Position numbers and translations under genes: made by a program
Notes under the pieces: generated by a model
What the model saw: only the letters and a program-made list of their open reading frames with translations
The model's database searches: none
What the model was told of the DNA's origin: nothing
Assembly (NCBI GenBank): GCA_014529385.2
Contig: CM043964.1
Coordinates: forward strand, 137,277,029 to 137,341,028
Reading direction: 5' to 3'
From: Adiantum capillus-veneris
Lineage: Eukaryota; Streptophyta; Polypodiopsida; Polypodiales; Pteridaceae
DNA: 64,000 bases
Shown: one piece after another, positions 10,773 through 24,586 of the stretch
Layout of the letters: each line of letters opens with the position of its first letter
Numbering within the stretch: position 1 is the stretch's first letter

Positions 10773-11358
10773 ACATGCACACACAAAAAATAGATGGCAA
10801 TCCCACAAAACTGAAGCGTGATTAACCATTAATTAGTTACGATCTAGCTAATTAAGCATCATTAACAATGACAAGAGAGTATGAAATAGGCATAGTGAAA
10901 GATAATTAAGCATTGATTAATGTTAATCAAATCACATGAGCAAGGAGAATCTCAAGGATTCCTTAACCACAATCCTCATGAGTTCTCACTAAGAGTGGTC
11001 TCAACAAATGAAGCAAAGAATCCTAATTCCATTTACACATTGCCTTATATACCTAGGGTAAAAATATGCATCATTCGAACACCCAAGCCTTTAGGGCTCC
11101 ACAACTTACTAAATATGCAACCTAGGTACAATAACTAACCTATTCTTTATAGCTTGGAAGTCTCATTGAGCCCGTAACCCGTTACAAATATTACAATGGC
11201 TCAAAATAAATCGAAAATTACATACATGGCTATTTTGAAAAATGTGAAAAAATGTGTAGCTCCAATCTTTACTGCTTTTCCATATTTAGGGTTTGATGTT
11301 CCTTTGTAAGGCTTCAGTCTTTGGCAGATTCTGTTAACTGACACTGACTCAATTAACA
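10773..11358 (-). repeat. 3' LTR of Sirevirus-like element
   Basis: Shares with 14199-14753 long near-identical blocks, for example GAGCCCGTAACCCGTT and TAGGGTAAAAATATGCATCA. The minus-strand start is TGTTAATTGAG at 11358. The true 3' end may lie further left. Confidence 0.7.
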
Positions 11359-11370
11359 TTCCCCCTTTTG
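11359..11370 (-). other. Polypurine tract
   Basis: Minus strand CAAAAGGGGGAA directly before the LTR start. It primes plus-strand DNA synthesis and is the main evidence for orientation. Confidence 0.75.
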
Positions 11371-12344
11371 ATTTTAGTGCATGTCATCGGGCACTATTGA
11401 GAAGTGTCTGTGGAGGCTGAGGAAGGATTTTGATTGGTTGTTGATGGGCAATATTTCTTCATTTATCATTGAATTTTTTGATGAGGTTCATTCCACTGTA
11501 GTATCTTCATTTGTCCAGACTTTTTTTTGATGTGAGAGATGATGTCGCGTTTGTCCATTGTAGTAGCATAATAGTGAGGCTTCTGTTTATTTATTAAGAG
11601 TATGTACAAAGGAAGTAGAATGATGAGGATCTAAATTAGAGTCTAATACCTAGACAACCAAAGAGAAAAAACCAATGGAGAAAAAGTTTCTTTGGGATAC
11701 ACTCATTGTTGGAGTACTTATTAGCATGGAAAATATTAATAAAGTACTGAAGGGATCATTTGCTGAGGGATATAGAATTAACAGGGCAGCAAATATAAGA
11801 GGGTAGCATGGTGAAAAGTTGGTTTGCATGTTGTAGTCCACTCAAGGTGCATGAGTGGAAGCAAAAAAGAATGTCTAATGCATATCTCCAATGATGGGGC
11901 ATTCTAAACATGCATACATAGAAAAACAATATGATGTGCAAGAAAGATCTTTGAGGGGTTCTTCAGAAACAAGGTGTACCTATAAAAGCATATGTCGTGG
12001 CTTTACAAATTGGCACCCCGCACCCCTTTATGAATGATTTTTGTTGTCGAGGATATGTGCTCTCATCTACTATGCACTGCTCGTAAGTGTTGGACTCTAC
12101 GTCACTCCACCATGATTAAGTTAACAGACTTTGACTCTTATGCTCATTTTATCTAGCATGAGCGACATGACTTAGATATTCTCAACTCTTCAAGCTTGAG
12201 AGTAAGCCTAATGATTACGACTCTTAGCACAAATTTTAACATGAATTGAATCTTTGAAACTAACACTTTTGCTCATTTAGTGGCTCAGCAGCCCAACTCT
12301 AACTATGCGAAAGAGTGTTTTTTGTACCCTGGTGACTTGCCTTT

Positions 12345-12942
12345 TCACATTCTTGAGCTTACTACAAACATTTCATCTGGTAAAAGTAAGATGAAATCCT
12401 CAAAGAGTGGATTATTAGAGGACCAAGTTGGCATCAATGAAGGTCTCTTTTTCCATACCTGTTTAATCAGCTTTAAATCTACATCTATGTGGAATAGATT
12501 GTCTTTCTTTGATTGTGAATACTCCATTGTTCCTTTGATTCTCCACGGAGGCCTATTGAAAGGAGTCTTTGATTTTTTTGTAGGCCTTTTTTGACTATCG
12601 ACATTCATCCTTCGACTCAAACCATTGGAAGACTTAGGAATCCAAATCTCTTGATGACCTGTGTACCTTCCTTGATGACTTTTCCTAGCTTTAGGTCTTG
12701 TTGAGTTTTTGAGATCTTCATGCAATTTTGTCATAGTTACACTTTTTCCTTTGGTTGACTGGTATCCAAATCTTCATATAGCCTTTGTAGAACCTTTGTG
12801 CAAGAAGACAATTCTTTGAAGAATGTTGTTGATTGGCATCTTCTTGAGGTTTGCGGTAGACTTGAGTAGAATTTGGTGTTATCCTTTTGTTTTGTTGCTT
12901 CTTAGGTATCCTAGGATGTTGTCGAGGTTGATACCTATTCAA
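12345..12942 (-). pseudogene. Copia gag-tail-like remnant
   Basis: Two overlapping minus-strand frames, rich in Lys, Gln and Pro, carry IWIPVNQRKK and EIWIPKSSN. Repeated [IV]W[IV]P motifs occur between the gag zinc knuckle and protease of Sirevirus-type copia elements. There is no zinc knuckle, protease or polymerase nearby. Assignment rests on this weak motif and on the surrounding LTR/PPT structure. The rest of the interior (11371-12344 and 12943-14198) has no domain I recognise. Confidence 0.35.
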
Positions 12943-14198
12943 ACATCTACTCTAGGAGGGTCTTGATTTCACTTCATATGCCCTAACCTGCGGTTTTGGT
13001 AACCATATCTATCTGCTACCTCTATACTACTCATGTTCTTTTAAACGCCATTGTGATTCTATCCATCCCAAGTGTTTGTCTTTTTTTGTGTTGATTTTTT
13101 TGTCTTCAATCCACATTGGATCACTGACTTTAACTAAAATTCTCAAAACAAATACCTAGTTGACGTTCATTTTCTTTCTTGCGTACTTGGGTTGAAATAC
13201 CTTTACTTTTTTGGGTGGCTCCCTAGAAATTTTGTTTGGGTTAGCAATTAACTGGGAGTTTATAAAGCCTAATTCGCTTGAAGAAGCCAATTCATGAGTG
13301 TTTTCTAATGTAGAGGCATATGATGTCAATCTTTTGTGCTCGTGGGTTGTATGTCCACTTTAGCTTTACCCTTGTATGCAAAATTTGTCATTGATTCTTG
13401 TAACTTTTGCAATTTTGAATCTAGCATTAATGGTATCTATAAATGTTGAAAGCTACCACTTGGGAAGTAGAGTGATAACAATGTATATTCTTTGTATTCT
13501 TTTTGCTGTCTAACCACTAATGTCCAGGGATGACATCTGCAAGCATGTCTTTTGAAGGGTTTACTTGAAACTTTACCTACTCTTCATGCTTTGGGATGCT
13601 AAGAATAGCAACCATTTCTTCTTGACTTGTAGCCATACCTCCTATTACTTATGACTATCCTGTTTTCATGGAGCAATCTTTAAAATGCTTTGGATGTTAT
13701 CTGAAACCATATTGCACTTTGCTTCTTGATTCAGTAGAGCATTGCATCTGACACTTGCTCTATTTGCATTGTTGCCTATTTTGGCATCTTGAAGCTTTGC
13801 ATCAACTTGAGATACTCTTTGACTTTAGGCTGGCCATCCATATGGGTTTGTACAAGGTCATGAACTAGTTGGTAATCATTTCCATTTGCATCGGTATATG
13901 TATATGTGAGCTTGGTCACATGTAACTGCTTGAACACTATGGGATTTGTCGATTTTTTGACGTCTGGAAGTCAACTAAAACTTTTTTCCTTGATGATCTT
14001 GATAGATGCATTTGTATGTAGATTTTAATGTAATCTTGGCTAATTGGGAATTTTCAACTAGGAATTTTCAACAACCATATGGTCCTTTATTGGCTTTTGC
14101 TTTGAAGGGGTCTGTTGGCTAGAAGTTCTAGGGCTTCTAATTGATGTTGTGTTTTTCGGTACATGAGTTGAGCTTCTTGGATTTGAAGCTCCTCGCTT

Positions 14199-14753
14199 AC
14201 ATGCACACACAAAGAGTAGAGGGCAATCATACAAGATTGGAGCGTGATTAACCACTAATTAGTTATGATCTAGCTAATCAAGCATCATTAGCAATCACAA
14301 GAGAGTATGAGAGAGGCATAGTGAAAGAGAATTAAGAATTGATTAGTGTTAATCAAGTCACACGAGCAAGGAGAAGCTCAAGGACTCCATAACCACACAC
14401 CTCATGAGCTCTCACTAAGAGTGGTCTCAATAAATGAGGCTAAGAATACCTAGGGTAAAAATATGCATCATCCAAACACCCAAGGCCTTTAGGGCTCCAT
14501 AACTTACTGATCCTGTAACCTAGCTACAATAAGTAACCTATCCTTTACAACTTGGAACTCTCATTGAGCCCGTAACCCGTTTCAAATATAAAAATGGCTC
14601 AAAATAAATCGGGAAATCCATGGCCATTTTGGAAAATGTGAAAAAATGTGTAACTCCAATCTTCACTACTTTTCCATATCTATCTTTGATGTGCCTTCAT
14701 AAGGCTTCGATCTTCGAGAGCTTCTGTCAAAATTGAGGTCGGCTCAGTAAACA
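14199..14753 (-). repeat. 5' LTR of Sirevirus-like element
   Basis: Right-hand copy of the direct repeat; minus-strand start TGTTTACTGAG at 14753. It is about 30 bp shorter than the left copy, through a small internal deletion around 14450. No primer-binding site is visible below 14199. Confidence 0.65.
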
Positions 14754-15398
14754 TCACATTTTCACGTATAGAAGGGTGTTGAAAAAATGATCTTGAAAAA
14801 AAAAGGTTGAATAGAAAAAGGGTCCCTGTTGTGGATGGAAAATTCATAGCTAAGGGGTTTTATGAATAGTCCTTGAACGCAGGTGATATATAGATTCTAC
14901 ATATAGTGACCGCCCCTAGAAGCTGACTCGACACTTCTAATTTTAAGAAGCCCCACCAACGGTCATGGCCATTGATGGAGTCATGATTCTTAATCGATGG
15001 AGTAACATCAATAATTTATTCCAATCGAGTTTTTATTAGCAATTACACTCGATTGACATTCAAAAAAGAGTTTTATTGGCTACCCCAAAATTCCCTCTGT
15101 GTATCGTCTTCTACACCCATGGCCCAACCCATTGAAATATTATGACATGCCAGCTGATGTGTATCACAATGATTATTGAAACCTATAATAGTTTTTTTGA
15201 TGGAGAGATCATTGGAAACCACCGTACATGACTTTTGATGATTTTATGAGTACTAGATCAAGTTGTTTTTTTTTTAAATTGTATGATTGGTTAAGTCATG
15301 TGATTGAGATTTTAGTGGACTAGATAAGTTTAAGCCTAAACAATACCTTAAACTTTTGATTTACTATAAACATTGATTTTATTAGAATATTTTAATAT
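14754..15398. other. Unassigned non-coding stretch
   Basis: AT-rich, no recognisable coding sequence, no LTR end identified. Confidence 0.4.
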
Positions 15399-17005
15399 AT
15401 GCGTACACTCCAAGGGAACCCTCAAATCACACACATATTGAAAAAACCTCAAAACAATGCCATGTACATGGAAATTCAAGAGAAGAATTTTTTGCTCAAG
15501 AAAATGCAACCAACCTATTTTAAGGGAGAGGGTGATGATATTGAGAAGGATCCAGAAGTATGGATTGAATTTATGGATGACTACTTCTCCACTGCAAAAA
15601 CCGCACCTGCAAACCAAGAAACTTTAGGAGATTTTCACCTCTCAGGGAAAACAAAACTATGATGGAAACAACATTGTTGTGACATTGGTAGGGTTGGAGG
15701 GAGATTAAACAAATATTGAAGGAAAAATACTTACCTCCTGGAATCCATGAGGCCATAAAGATGAAAGAGTTCTTTAGCTTGAAACAATATAACTTATTCC
15801 TGGAAGACTACTATGCAAAGTTTGTAAGGATTAGATGTTACGCACCCCAATGACCATAGAACATTAGGTAGCCCACTTCTGCCAAGGCTTAAGGGAACTA
15901 ACTAGCGAGCGAACGACTAGAAGCTAGGAAACTTACCATTGTGTACAAGGTACCTTACTACAAGCTAAGCCCTTAATGAAGGAGCAAGGAATAAGAAGGA
16001 GATGTGAACAAAATTAGAGCTTTAATGGTGCTAGGAAACCAAGAAGATTTCCCAACGATAGACAACCACAAAGAGCTTATGCCGCTAATGGCCAAAATCC
16101 TCCACACTTAGATGTTTGATGCTTTGAATGTGGGGAGTTGGGACATTACCAGAACAACAAATAGAGTAGTGATGGCAAGTGAGGTAGACCAAAGACACCA
16201 CCCACCTAGATGTAATAGTGGAGGAAATGGTGGACGAGGTAGAGGGCGAGGAAGAGCAGCCAGGGACTTTGAAAGAGGTCAAGGAAGACAGGTCCATGCA
16301 CATGCAATCGTAGGAGATTATTCTCTTGCTGAAAAAGAGAAGAGAGAAACTATTTGTGCAGCTATTGACAACACTAGAGCTCAAAGACAATTTTTGTTAT
16401 TCAAATACTACCATACATCAAGGTATCTATTTTAATCTCCTCATTGACTGTGGTAGTATTCATTCCCTTCCATGTCCAAAATGCTTGTGAAAGTTGAACC
16501 TGAATAAAAAACAAGCTAGATCTATGACAATAGAATTGGCTAAGGGAAAATTGTGGTATCTCAACATTCTATGGGAACCCTTCATTTTGAACTAGGGGGA
16601 CTCGCTACCTCAGCTTTCTTTAGAACCCTCCCAATTGGAATGTATGATGGGATTATTGGTATGGATCTAGAAATCATGCTAGCATCCACTATGGCCAAGG
16701 TAGTTTGAGCTTTAGAGATAATCAGGCAAGGCAAGTTAAATTGCAAGGGAAGAATGGGATTCCAAGGATTCATTTAGGTAAAGCAAAACATCTACTCAAG
16801 AGTACAAGAGTTGGCAACATACATTTATAATCAAGCTAAATAAGGTTTATCCTTCAAAATCAAACAATGCAAAAACCTCGTGGATTCATAAATATTCAGA
16901 TGTCTTTCTAGAGGACCTCACCACACTTCCCATTAATCAAGAAATTGACCCCATGAAATTGAACCTATATCAAAGAGACCTTATAAAATGGTGCTACCAG
17001 AGACG
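15399..17005 (+). pseudogene. Ty3/gypsy gag-protease fragment
   Basis: In order: gag capsid segment (15500-15860, with DPEVWIEFMDDYF matching AKLWIEAMDNYF of the chromovirus gag at 35.2 kb); a zinc-knuckle remnant (16116-16160, CFECGELGHYQNN, last Cys lost); an Arg/Gly-rich linker (about 16200-16280, GRGRGRGRAARDFERG); protease remnants (about 16440-16780, including an IDCGSIHSL-like active-site block); and the start of the RT leader to about 17005, where it stops. Many frameshifts. It is the same broad lineage as the 12.5-kb element but a different copy. It abuts, tail to tail, a minus-strand pol fragment of another lineage at about 17020. Confidence 0.75.
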
Positions 17006-17019
17006 GCATGAATATGTCT

Positions 17020-19360
17020 TTTCATGTTTGGACAAGAAAAACCCAACTACACAAGTCGTCTCAATGTTTGATCTACTACAAAATGGATTCCCACTACTAT
17101 TGTATGATCTTGATTCAAGTAGTTAGCTTGTTCCTCAGGACTTATACACAAAAGTACAATTTTGTCTCTGTTCTTAATATTCTTGCCAACAACTAATACA
17201 TAGAAGATTGCTTGATCAGCCGTGGTGTTATAGTAAGTGGAATTTGTGAATCTACTTGTGCTACATCAAAGTTAGTAGATCTTCTAACCATCTAGGAATC
17301 ATCTTGACTGAGAACATATATGCATCTGACAAATCATCATCAACTCTCTTGGAAGGTGATCTTGGATAAGCGATCAACTCTCTGATATGGTGGCCTTTTT
17401 AACAACCACTGTAAAATCAAACTCTGGTGAGATGATGAACCATTTTACAATTCTCCCTAGTATTACATGGTTTGTTGACAAGATAAAGTAGAGCTTGGTA
17501 GTCCACAAAGAAGAAAAACTTATTTGTCAATAAGTAGTGCGCATGAAATTTTTGACAACATAGACCATTCTTGGTATAATTATTTTTAGTTGTCTTTAAT
17601 CTCCTTGTAGCATAAGAGATAGAAAAGTCCATGGTTCCCTCTCCTAGTTGTGCCAATATTCTACCAATAGAAAAATTTAAAGTATCAAGGTGCACATGGA
17701 AAATTTTACTCCAATCTAGAGTCTTTCAGATAGGTGTTGAAGACAAAGCTTGCTTAAGCTTTACTCATCAGTCCATTGAAACTGAGTGATTAGGCCATAG
17801 GTGGGCTTAGCAATATGAGTATACATGTAGATAAATATTCAATATTATCCACAGTGTCCCATGAATGCTTGAATCTTTTTGACATTCATCGGTCTAGGTA
17901 TCTCAACAATCACTACCACTTTTTCATATCCATCGTAATGTCATTTTTAGAAATAATATGTTCAAGAATTTTGAATACACATTTCTTATGATTTAGAAAA
18001 ATCTTCTATAGATGACATTTCTCAAAGAAACACTTGAGCTGCTCAAAATGATCTTCTCTTTTGGATGAATGCATGCACAGATCATCCATATAAACTTCTA
18101 AGATTTTTCAATGATATTCTTTGAATGCATGGCTCATTAGCCTTTGGAATATTGCAAGAGAATTTGTGAGTCCAAAGGCATGACTCTCTATGCATATATC
18201 CCCCATGCTGTGGCAAAAGTTTGTTTGGATTGATCTTTAGGATCAATGGGTAGTTGATTGTAACCAGAGATTCCATCCAAGAAGTTGTAAGCTTCTTTTC
18301 CAATTACTCTTTCTAAAGCATGATCAAGGATAGGAAGAAGGTAGTTATCTTATATTGTTGTAGACAAAGTCGACACAAATGTTCATTGTAGCCAAGATTT
18401 GAGTCCATTCAAATGGCTCGAACAAATGTTCAATAAAGTATTCTGGTATATAGTCGACATCATTTATTTCCCAATCCAAGATGCAATCTTCTCATCATAA
18501 ACTACCATACTCTAAAGCTACACATGTCATCCATATAGAAGTGTCTTTGTTCAACCATGATGGTAATTTAGTCTCAGCACAATAGCCGATGTTTCTAAAT
18601 CAAAATCGTGGATAGGTGTTTTTAGGGAATACTTCGTAAGAATGGTCTTTCAGATGCATGTAATTGATCCAGATTTAAAATAATCATTTTTCTAATCCTA
18701 GATCAATTGTATATGTCTCATGAAAGGTCCTCCCAAAATAATTTTGCAATTCATTATTTTCCCAAAATATACAATGGAAAATGTATGTTGATAGTCAACC
18801 CCACGTGAGTTGATTGTAACATTTTCTAACAATCCCCTTGGTCCTTTGATGTGCCCATCCATTGATCGTAATTTCAATCTCATTGTTAATTAATGTTCTA
18901 ACCCATGCTTCCGAGAGTGCTTTTGTTGGTATGGCAATGGCTACCTCACTATCCAAAATCGCCATGGTTTTCACATCATTATATTCCAGAGGAAGAGTTG
19001 TGTTTTCTTTGTTTCCCTTACAATAATCATTCATTTTGTTCATACAATGGATTTGAAAATTTAGTTAAAGATTCTTCTAAGTGCAAATTTCCACTTTTTC
19101 TTTAGTAAATTCTGTTATCCCCACTTTCTCTAAAGTTATCTATAGAGATCATTTCATAGATGTGGTCCGATCTTCAACAACTCACCCAATGTTATGGTAC
19201 ATTGGATAGGTATTGACATGGTTGACTGCAAGTTATCCACATCCAAAAAATGCTTTGCCCAAGTTAGCTTAGTGGTCTTTTATACCAATGTTGTTTCTTT
19301 GTTATCTCCCAAGTATGAGGATAAGGTCTTAAGTCTTTGGGCTTTTGACAATGTTAACCC
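17020..19360 (-). pseudogene. Ty3/gypsy pol fragment (protease, RT, RNase H)
   Basis: Minus-strand pol related to the element at 46.7-54.4 kb. Read 5' to 3': pre-protease block (about 19360-19150); protease with AILDSEVAIAIPTKAL (about 18960; the Gly after DS is lost) and IILGGPFMRH; RT with VYMDDLCMHSSKREDHFEQL (about 18100-18040, YMDD kept); RNase H with FFFFVDYQALLYLVNKPC (about 17520-17460); and a linker block DDDLSDAYMFSVKMIPRW (about 17360-17300) running to about 17150. RT copies RNA to DNA; RNase H removes the RNA strand. Deletions shorten the stretch between protease and RT. Many stops and frameshifts. Confidence 0.85.
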
Positions 19361-19416
19361 ATGATGCCGCCATTATTCTTTAGCGCATATGTTTAGTCAT
19401 GGGCCAGCGAGCTTGT

Positions 19417-19460
19417 CAGTCCAAGAGGTTTATAATAACAGTCCAAGAGGTTTATAATAA
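19417..19460. repeat. 22-bp tandem duplication
   Basis: CAGTCCAAGAGGTTTATAAT plus AA occurs twice in direct succession. Confidence 0.9.
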
Positions 19461-19628
19461 AAGGCTAGTGATCGCCGATGAAAGACGCACCAAACCCATT
19501 TAGCACTGACTGACAAAATATGGGCGCCGGTATGTGAAAAGGACGGCAAGCCCTAGATAAGGCTGTAAACTAGGGTTTCAACATTCTCAATGTGCAAGCT
19601 TTGCTCTTGCTTTACCTCTTCTTGCTTG

Positions 19629-20852
<1,224 letters not shown>

Positions 20853-23800
20853 GTGATAGAGTCTGATCCATTAGAGAGTGCCTCAAATTGCAAGGGAACC
20901 CATTATCCACCCATGTTAGGTTTCGGGCCTTCGGCTGGAACCAAAGGTAGTGCAACTCAAGACCCTCATATCACATCTAGTGACTCTTCCTCTAACTACA
21001 AAATCATGGAGGGATATCCTACACAAAACCCTAAAATGTCAAGTCAAGACATGCATTCCTTTGCCCCACGGCACGGGTCTAGCATATTTAGCCACTTAAA
21101 AGAGTTTTAGTCAAGCCACGCATTTGGAGCCCACAACCAGTGAAGTGAACGAGGGCAATGGGGAGGTAGATTTTCCTTTAACTTCTCATGTAGACCCTCT
21201 ACTCCCCAATGGTGCCAATGTTCACATCCTACCTACTCAGCTCACTAAAGACCCTAAGAGCCATCACCCCCTGAGGTTCTACTACCCAATGATAGGAGTC
21301 TTTCCTAAGTGCAAGAGATCAAACAATATATGCAAGCAACGAGGGAGAGGGAAATTGAGAACCTACAAATGCTAGAACAAAGCCAAGGCATGAAAGCAAA
21401 GATCTCTATTACAACAACCATGCCAGTTGAGCAATTGAGTGCTCTCAAGATAGCAGTCACGGAGGGTCAGGCGATGGAGAGCCATAATGCTTCCACTCCA
21501 AGCTTAGAGGGGATATTAATTACAAAAAATTGAGAGTATGACCTACAAACTGAGACATTGACCAACATGTACACATGCTGCACGAGGGCTGCACATACCC
21601 TGTGGGGGGATGGTTAGAGGTAGTACAATCCACATTTGGGGCCACAAGTTTAGAGGAGCAGCAATGGATGATCTGTGATGTCATCCATGGTGCCATCCAA
21701 TTAGGGAGGCAAGACTAGGGAATTAACAATCCTTCAATGGGTCCTATGAGATTCTTGGATACGAGAAAGGCCAAACAACCAACCTTATCACAAATGGAGA
21801 CTCCCTCAGTGAGTCCCATTGATCCTCCATATGTTGTTTTGCTTGGAGTCTCGATACCCTCTGAACCCCACAAGCAATAGTTTCACATTTCCAAATTTAG
21901 TTCATATTTCCCTTGAAGAATCTACGCCTACTATGCTTGTCCCACAAAAAGTACACCTTGGACCTCATTCATGTGAGTAAAGCACCACTTCATAGTAGCA
22001 CAATGACCACAACAATACCTACAAGTGTACATCAACCATACATACCAATGGGCCATCATACCCATGTGGCTCCCACACCCCCAATTGTTTTGACATCCTA
22101 CACTCCACAACCACCCTATCCAAGTACTCATTCTAGTGGGGCCATACCAGCTAGTATTAACATGTCATATCCTATGTGCTCTATGCCTAGGGCCACACAT
22201 ATATGAACTTTGGGCCACCACATGGAACAACATTGTACCCATCTTGGGGCCCAAGGATCACCCATATGCCTAGCCCGATGCCAACCCCCATTCCATTTAT
22301 AGTCCTAAGAGTGCCTGTCCCCACTACACCTACTCACTTGGGTGACTTGGCAACATTTTCTCAAGCTATCAGTCAATCTATTGCTGAAAATATGCGGAAC
22401 ACTCATGATAGAGAGCTTAGGAGTAAGGCAGTACAAGTGGCCAAGCTCACACAAAAATACGGTGGGGACAGGGATGCTAGAAAGCATATCGAAGCATTTG
22501 AACAAATATGTGATTCCCTAGGAGAACACAACAAGCTACATAAGAGCAATGCTTTAAGCTTGACTTTGAGTGGGAAGGCTGGGGATTGGTATTGGACCTG
22601 AGGATGGAAGAGAAAACAATTTACCCTACTCTTCAAAGATTGTTCCTAAAGGAGTACATATGAGAAGGAGTGCTTTGGGGTGTAGCATCTCAGCTCCAAA
22701 AATCCCAATGAGAGGAAGGGGAGTCAGTGAGAGACTTTATTAGTCACTTGAAGCATTATAATTATTGTTGTAATCCAAGTTAACGCTTCAATAATAACCA
22801 ATTGCTTGATAGATTCATTAGGGGACTACAACATGGGATATCTATAATGGCCTAGTCATTAGGTATCACCACTTGGGAAGCAGTCACCACCAATGCAATC
22901 CAATTGGACGACAATTTCATGATTCAAGGAGAAAGAGAGTCTACTGAGCCTAAATCTACTAGCTTGAAAGCATCGGGGCATGAGCCAATGACCATAAAGC
23001 CTATTGTTAAAGAGCCAAAGATATCTGAGATGAATTTAGCAGACCTCACCAAGGTCATTCCAGAAAGCCTTAGAGATAATCGTGCCTCACAAAACAATCA
23101 TATGTATCCAAGAAGGAAACAACAATGGAGCTCAGTTTTCTTTGGTCCACACAGCTCTAATAAATGCCTTGCATTTAGAGTAAAATTTAACAAGAATTAC
23201 AATGCATGTGGTAGGTATAGTCACCAAGCTAAGGATTGTATAATGTTCAAAAGTGTGATGGCAAATAGACCACCCTTGGCTTGGACAAATTCACCTTGAG
23301 TTCCTGTATTGATGCCTACCCCACCTGCTGAACATCTATCACAACACATGGTTCCTAGAGCCCAAAATGTTGCTCAATCTACACAACTACCACCTCCAGT
23401 GCTAGGACCACAACCCCCACATCCAATAGCCACCCCTATGAATCATATGGGTTGCGAGCCATCTAATACTTGTTTGAAAGGTTGTGAGGAAGATGTAGAG
23501 CCTAAGATTTTCTATGGGATAGATGCATTTGAAGAGTGTCCACAATACTACATGGAGGACTACTAGGGACAAGTCAAACTTGTTTATTAGCTGCTCTTGT
23601 AGCAAGAGGCCAAAATATCAATCTCACTGCTAAGAGACCAACTCTTCAATGCTATGAGTGTGGAGGTACACATTATGTAGCTGAGTGTCCTATTAGACTA
23701 CAAAAGAATGCCACAGTAGTGCATACCAATCAAGGGATCACATTCTACAATGCCGATACTCATGTGTAATCAATGTGGCATAGATCATTTGATTTCCCAA

Positions 23801-23955
23801 TGTCCTAATAATCCGAATGCACCAAGGATCATGCCATTGACCTTAATTGAGATTACTGAGGCACCATCACAAAGTACACCGGTGGTACCAGTAAATGTAC
23901 TCACACGATCGATGCTCCAAAACCAAAATCATATTCTTGAAAAAGAGACATGACA
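20853..23955 (+). pseudogene. Ty3/gypsy gag with three zinc knuckles
   Basis: Degraded gag on the + strand. At 20853-22200 is a low-complexity Pro/Thr/Ser-rich N-terminal part (PTPPIVLTSYTPQPPYPS). The capsid core spans about 22330-22860 (KYGGDRDARKHIEAFEQICD, then LTLSGKAGDWYW). Three knuckle-like motifs follow: NACGRYSHQAKDC near 23203 (first Cys lost), CYECGGTHYVAEC at about 23650 and CNQCGIDHLISQC at about 23764. The last two have CX2CX3HX4C spacing, one residue shorter than usual. The end (VNVLTRSMLQNQN) resembles the gag tail of the 46.7-kb element (VIPIRVITRAQA-like). Multiple frameshifts; no protease follows before an LTR-like sequence at 24.05 kb. Confidence 0.75.
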
Positions 23956-24053
23956 TCAACCACCCAATCCAAGAAGAAGAAGAAAACACAAAGGAAGAGA
24001 TCACAAAAGGTAATGAAGTCAAACCCCAGTTCAAAGACTAACATAAGGACTGG

Positions 24054-24573
24054 TGATAACCACGTTATATGAACAACGTTGAAAATGATTTTGATTCAGG
24101 TGAGACCTGTAATGGAATTGATTTCTTACTATTTATTGCATCAACTGATAGGTGGAAAAGTCTTAACCGATCTAGGCCTATGCGAACGGATATATATATT
24201 TTAAGTGCTCTTTTATGAGCTTTGGCCATTTATGACCGGCCGGCCAATTTGTACTCACTTTGACCATTCAAAAAATCTGCAAAGTAAATATGTGCAAGAG
24301 GGAAATGGTCACTCTTGCACGGGGGGAGATTGCACCTAGTGTCAGTGTCTTTCTTCTCTCCTCTCTTGTCATGCCGGCGTAGTACTCCACTCTAGGAGGT
24401 GCACCTGCACATTCTTTCTTTCTCTCTCTCTCTCGATCTCTGTTTCCCTATGTTCATGTATGATGTTGATTTTGTGCTACGGGATTTTCTAGGTAAGCAG
24501 ATTTGTGTGTTTCATGGATTGTATTAAGTTATTCTTGATATTTGCAGGGCTCTCCATGCTCCCGTTTGTAGCA
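24054..24573 (+). repeat. LTR-like sequence ending at an imperfect PBS
   Basis: Ends GTAGCA one base before TGGTATCACAGC. It contains a TATATATATTTTAAG promoter-like element near 24191-24205 and a pyrimidine tract at about 24417-24434. The start at TGATAAC is assumed. No second LTR seen. Confidence 0.45.
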
Positions 24574-24574
24574 G

Positions 24575-24586
24575 TGGTATCACAGC
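24575..24586 (+). other. Imperfect primer-binding site, initiator-Met tRNA type
   Basis: TGGTATCACAGC differs from TGGTATCAGAGC at one base and is followed by TCATGG, as in plant copia elements. No coding domain follows. Confidence 0.5.

Larger units (their letters stand above)
10773..14753 (-). mobile_element. Internally deleted Sirevirus-like Ty1/copia element
   Basis: Two direct repeats (10773-11358 and 14199-14753) flank 2.8 kb. On the minus strand the left repeat starts TGTTAATTGAG immediately after CAAAAGGGGGAA, the polypurine-tract/LTR join typical of Sirevirus copia elements, so the left copy is the 3' LTR. The interior has IWIP motifs like the gag tail of Sireviruses but no integrase or reverse transcriptase I could identify. 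It would therefore be a non-autonomous, deleted copy. The right LTR lacks an evident PBS at its inner edge, suggesting a deletion there. Confidence 0.6.
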
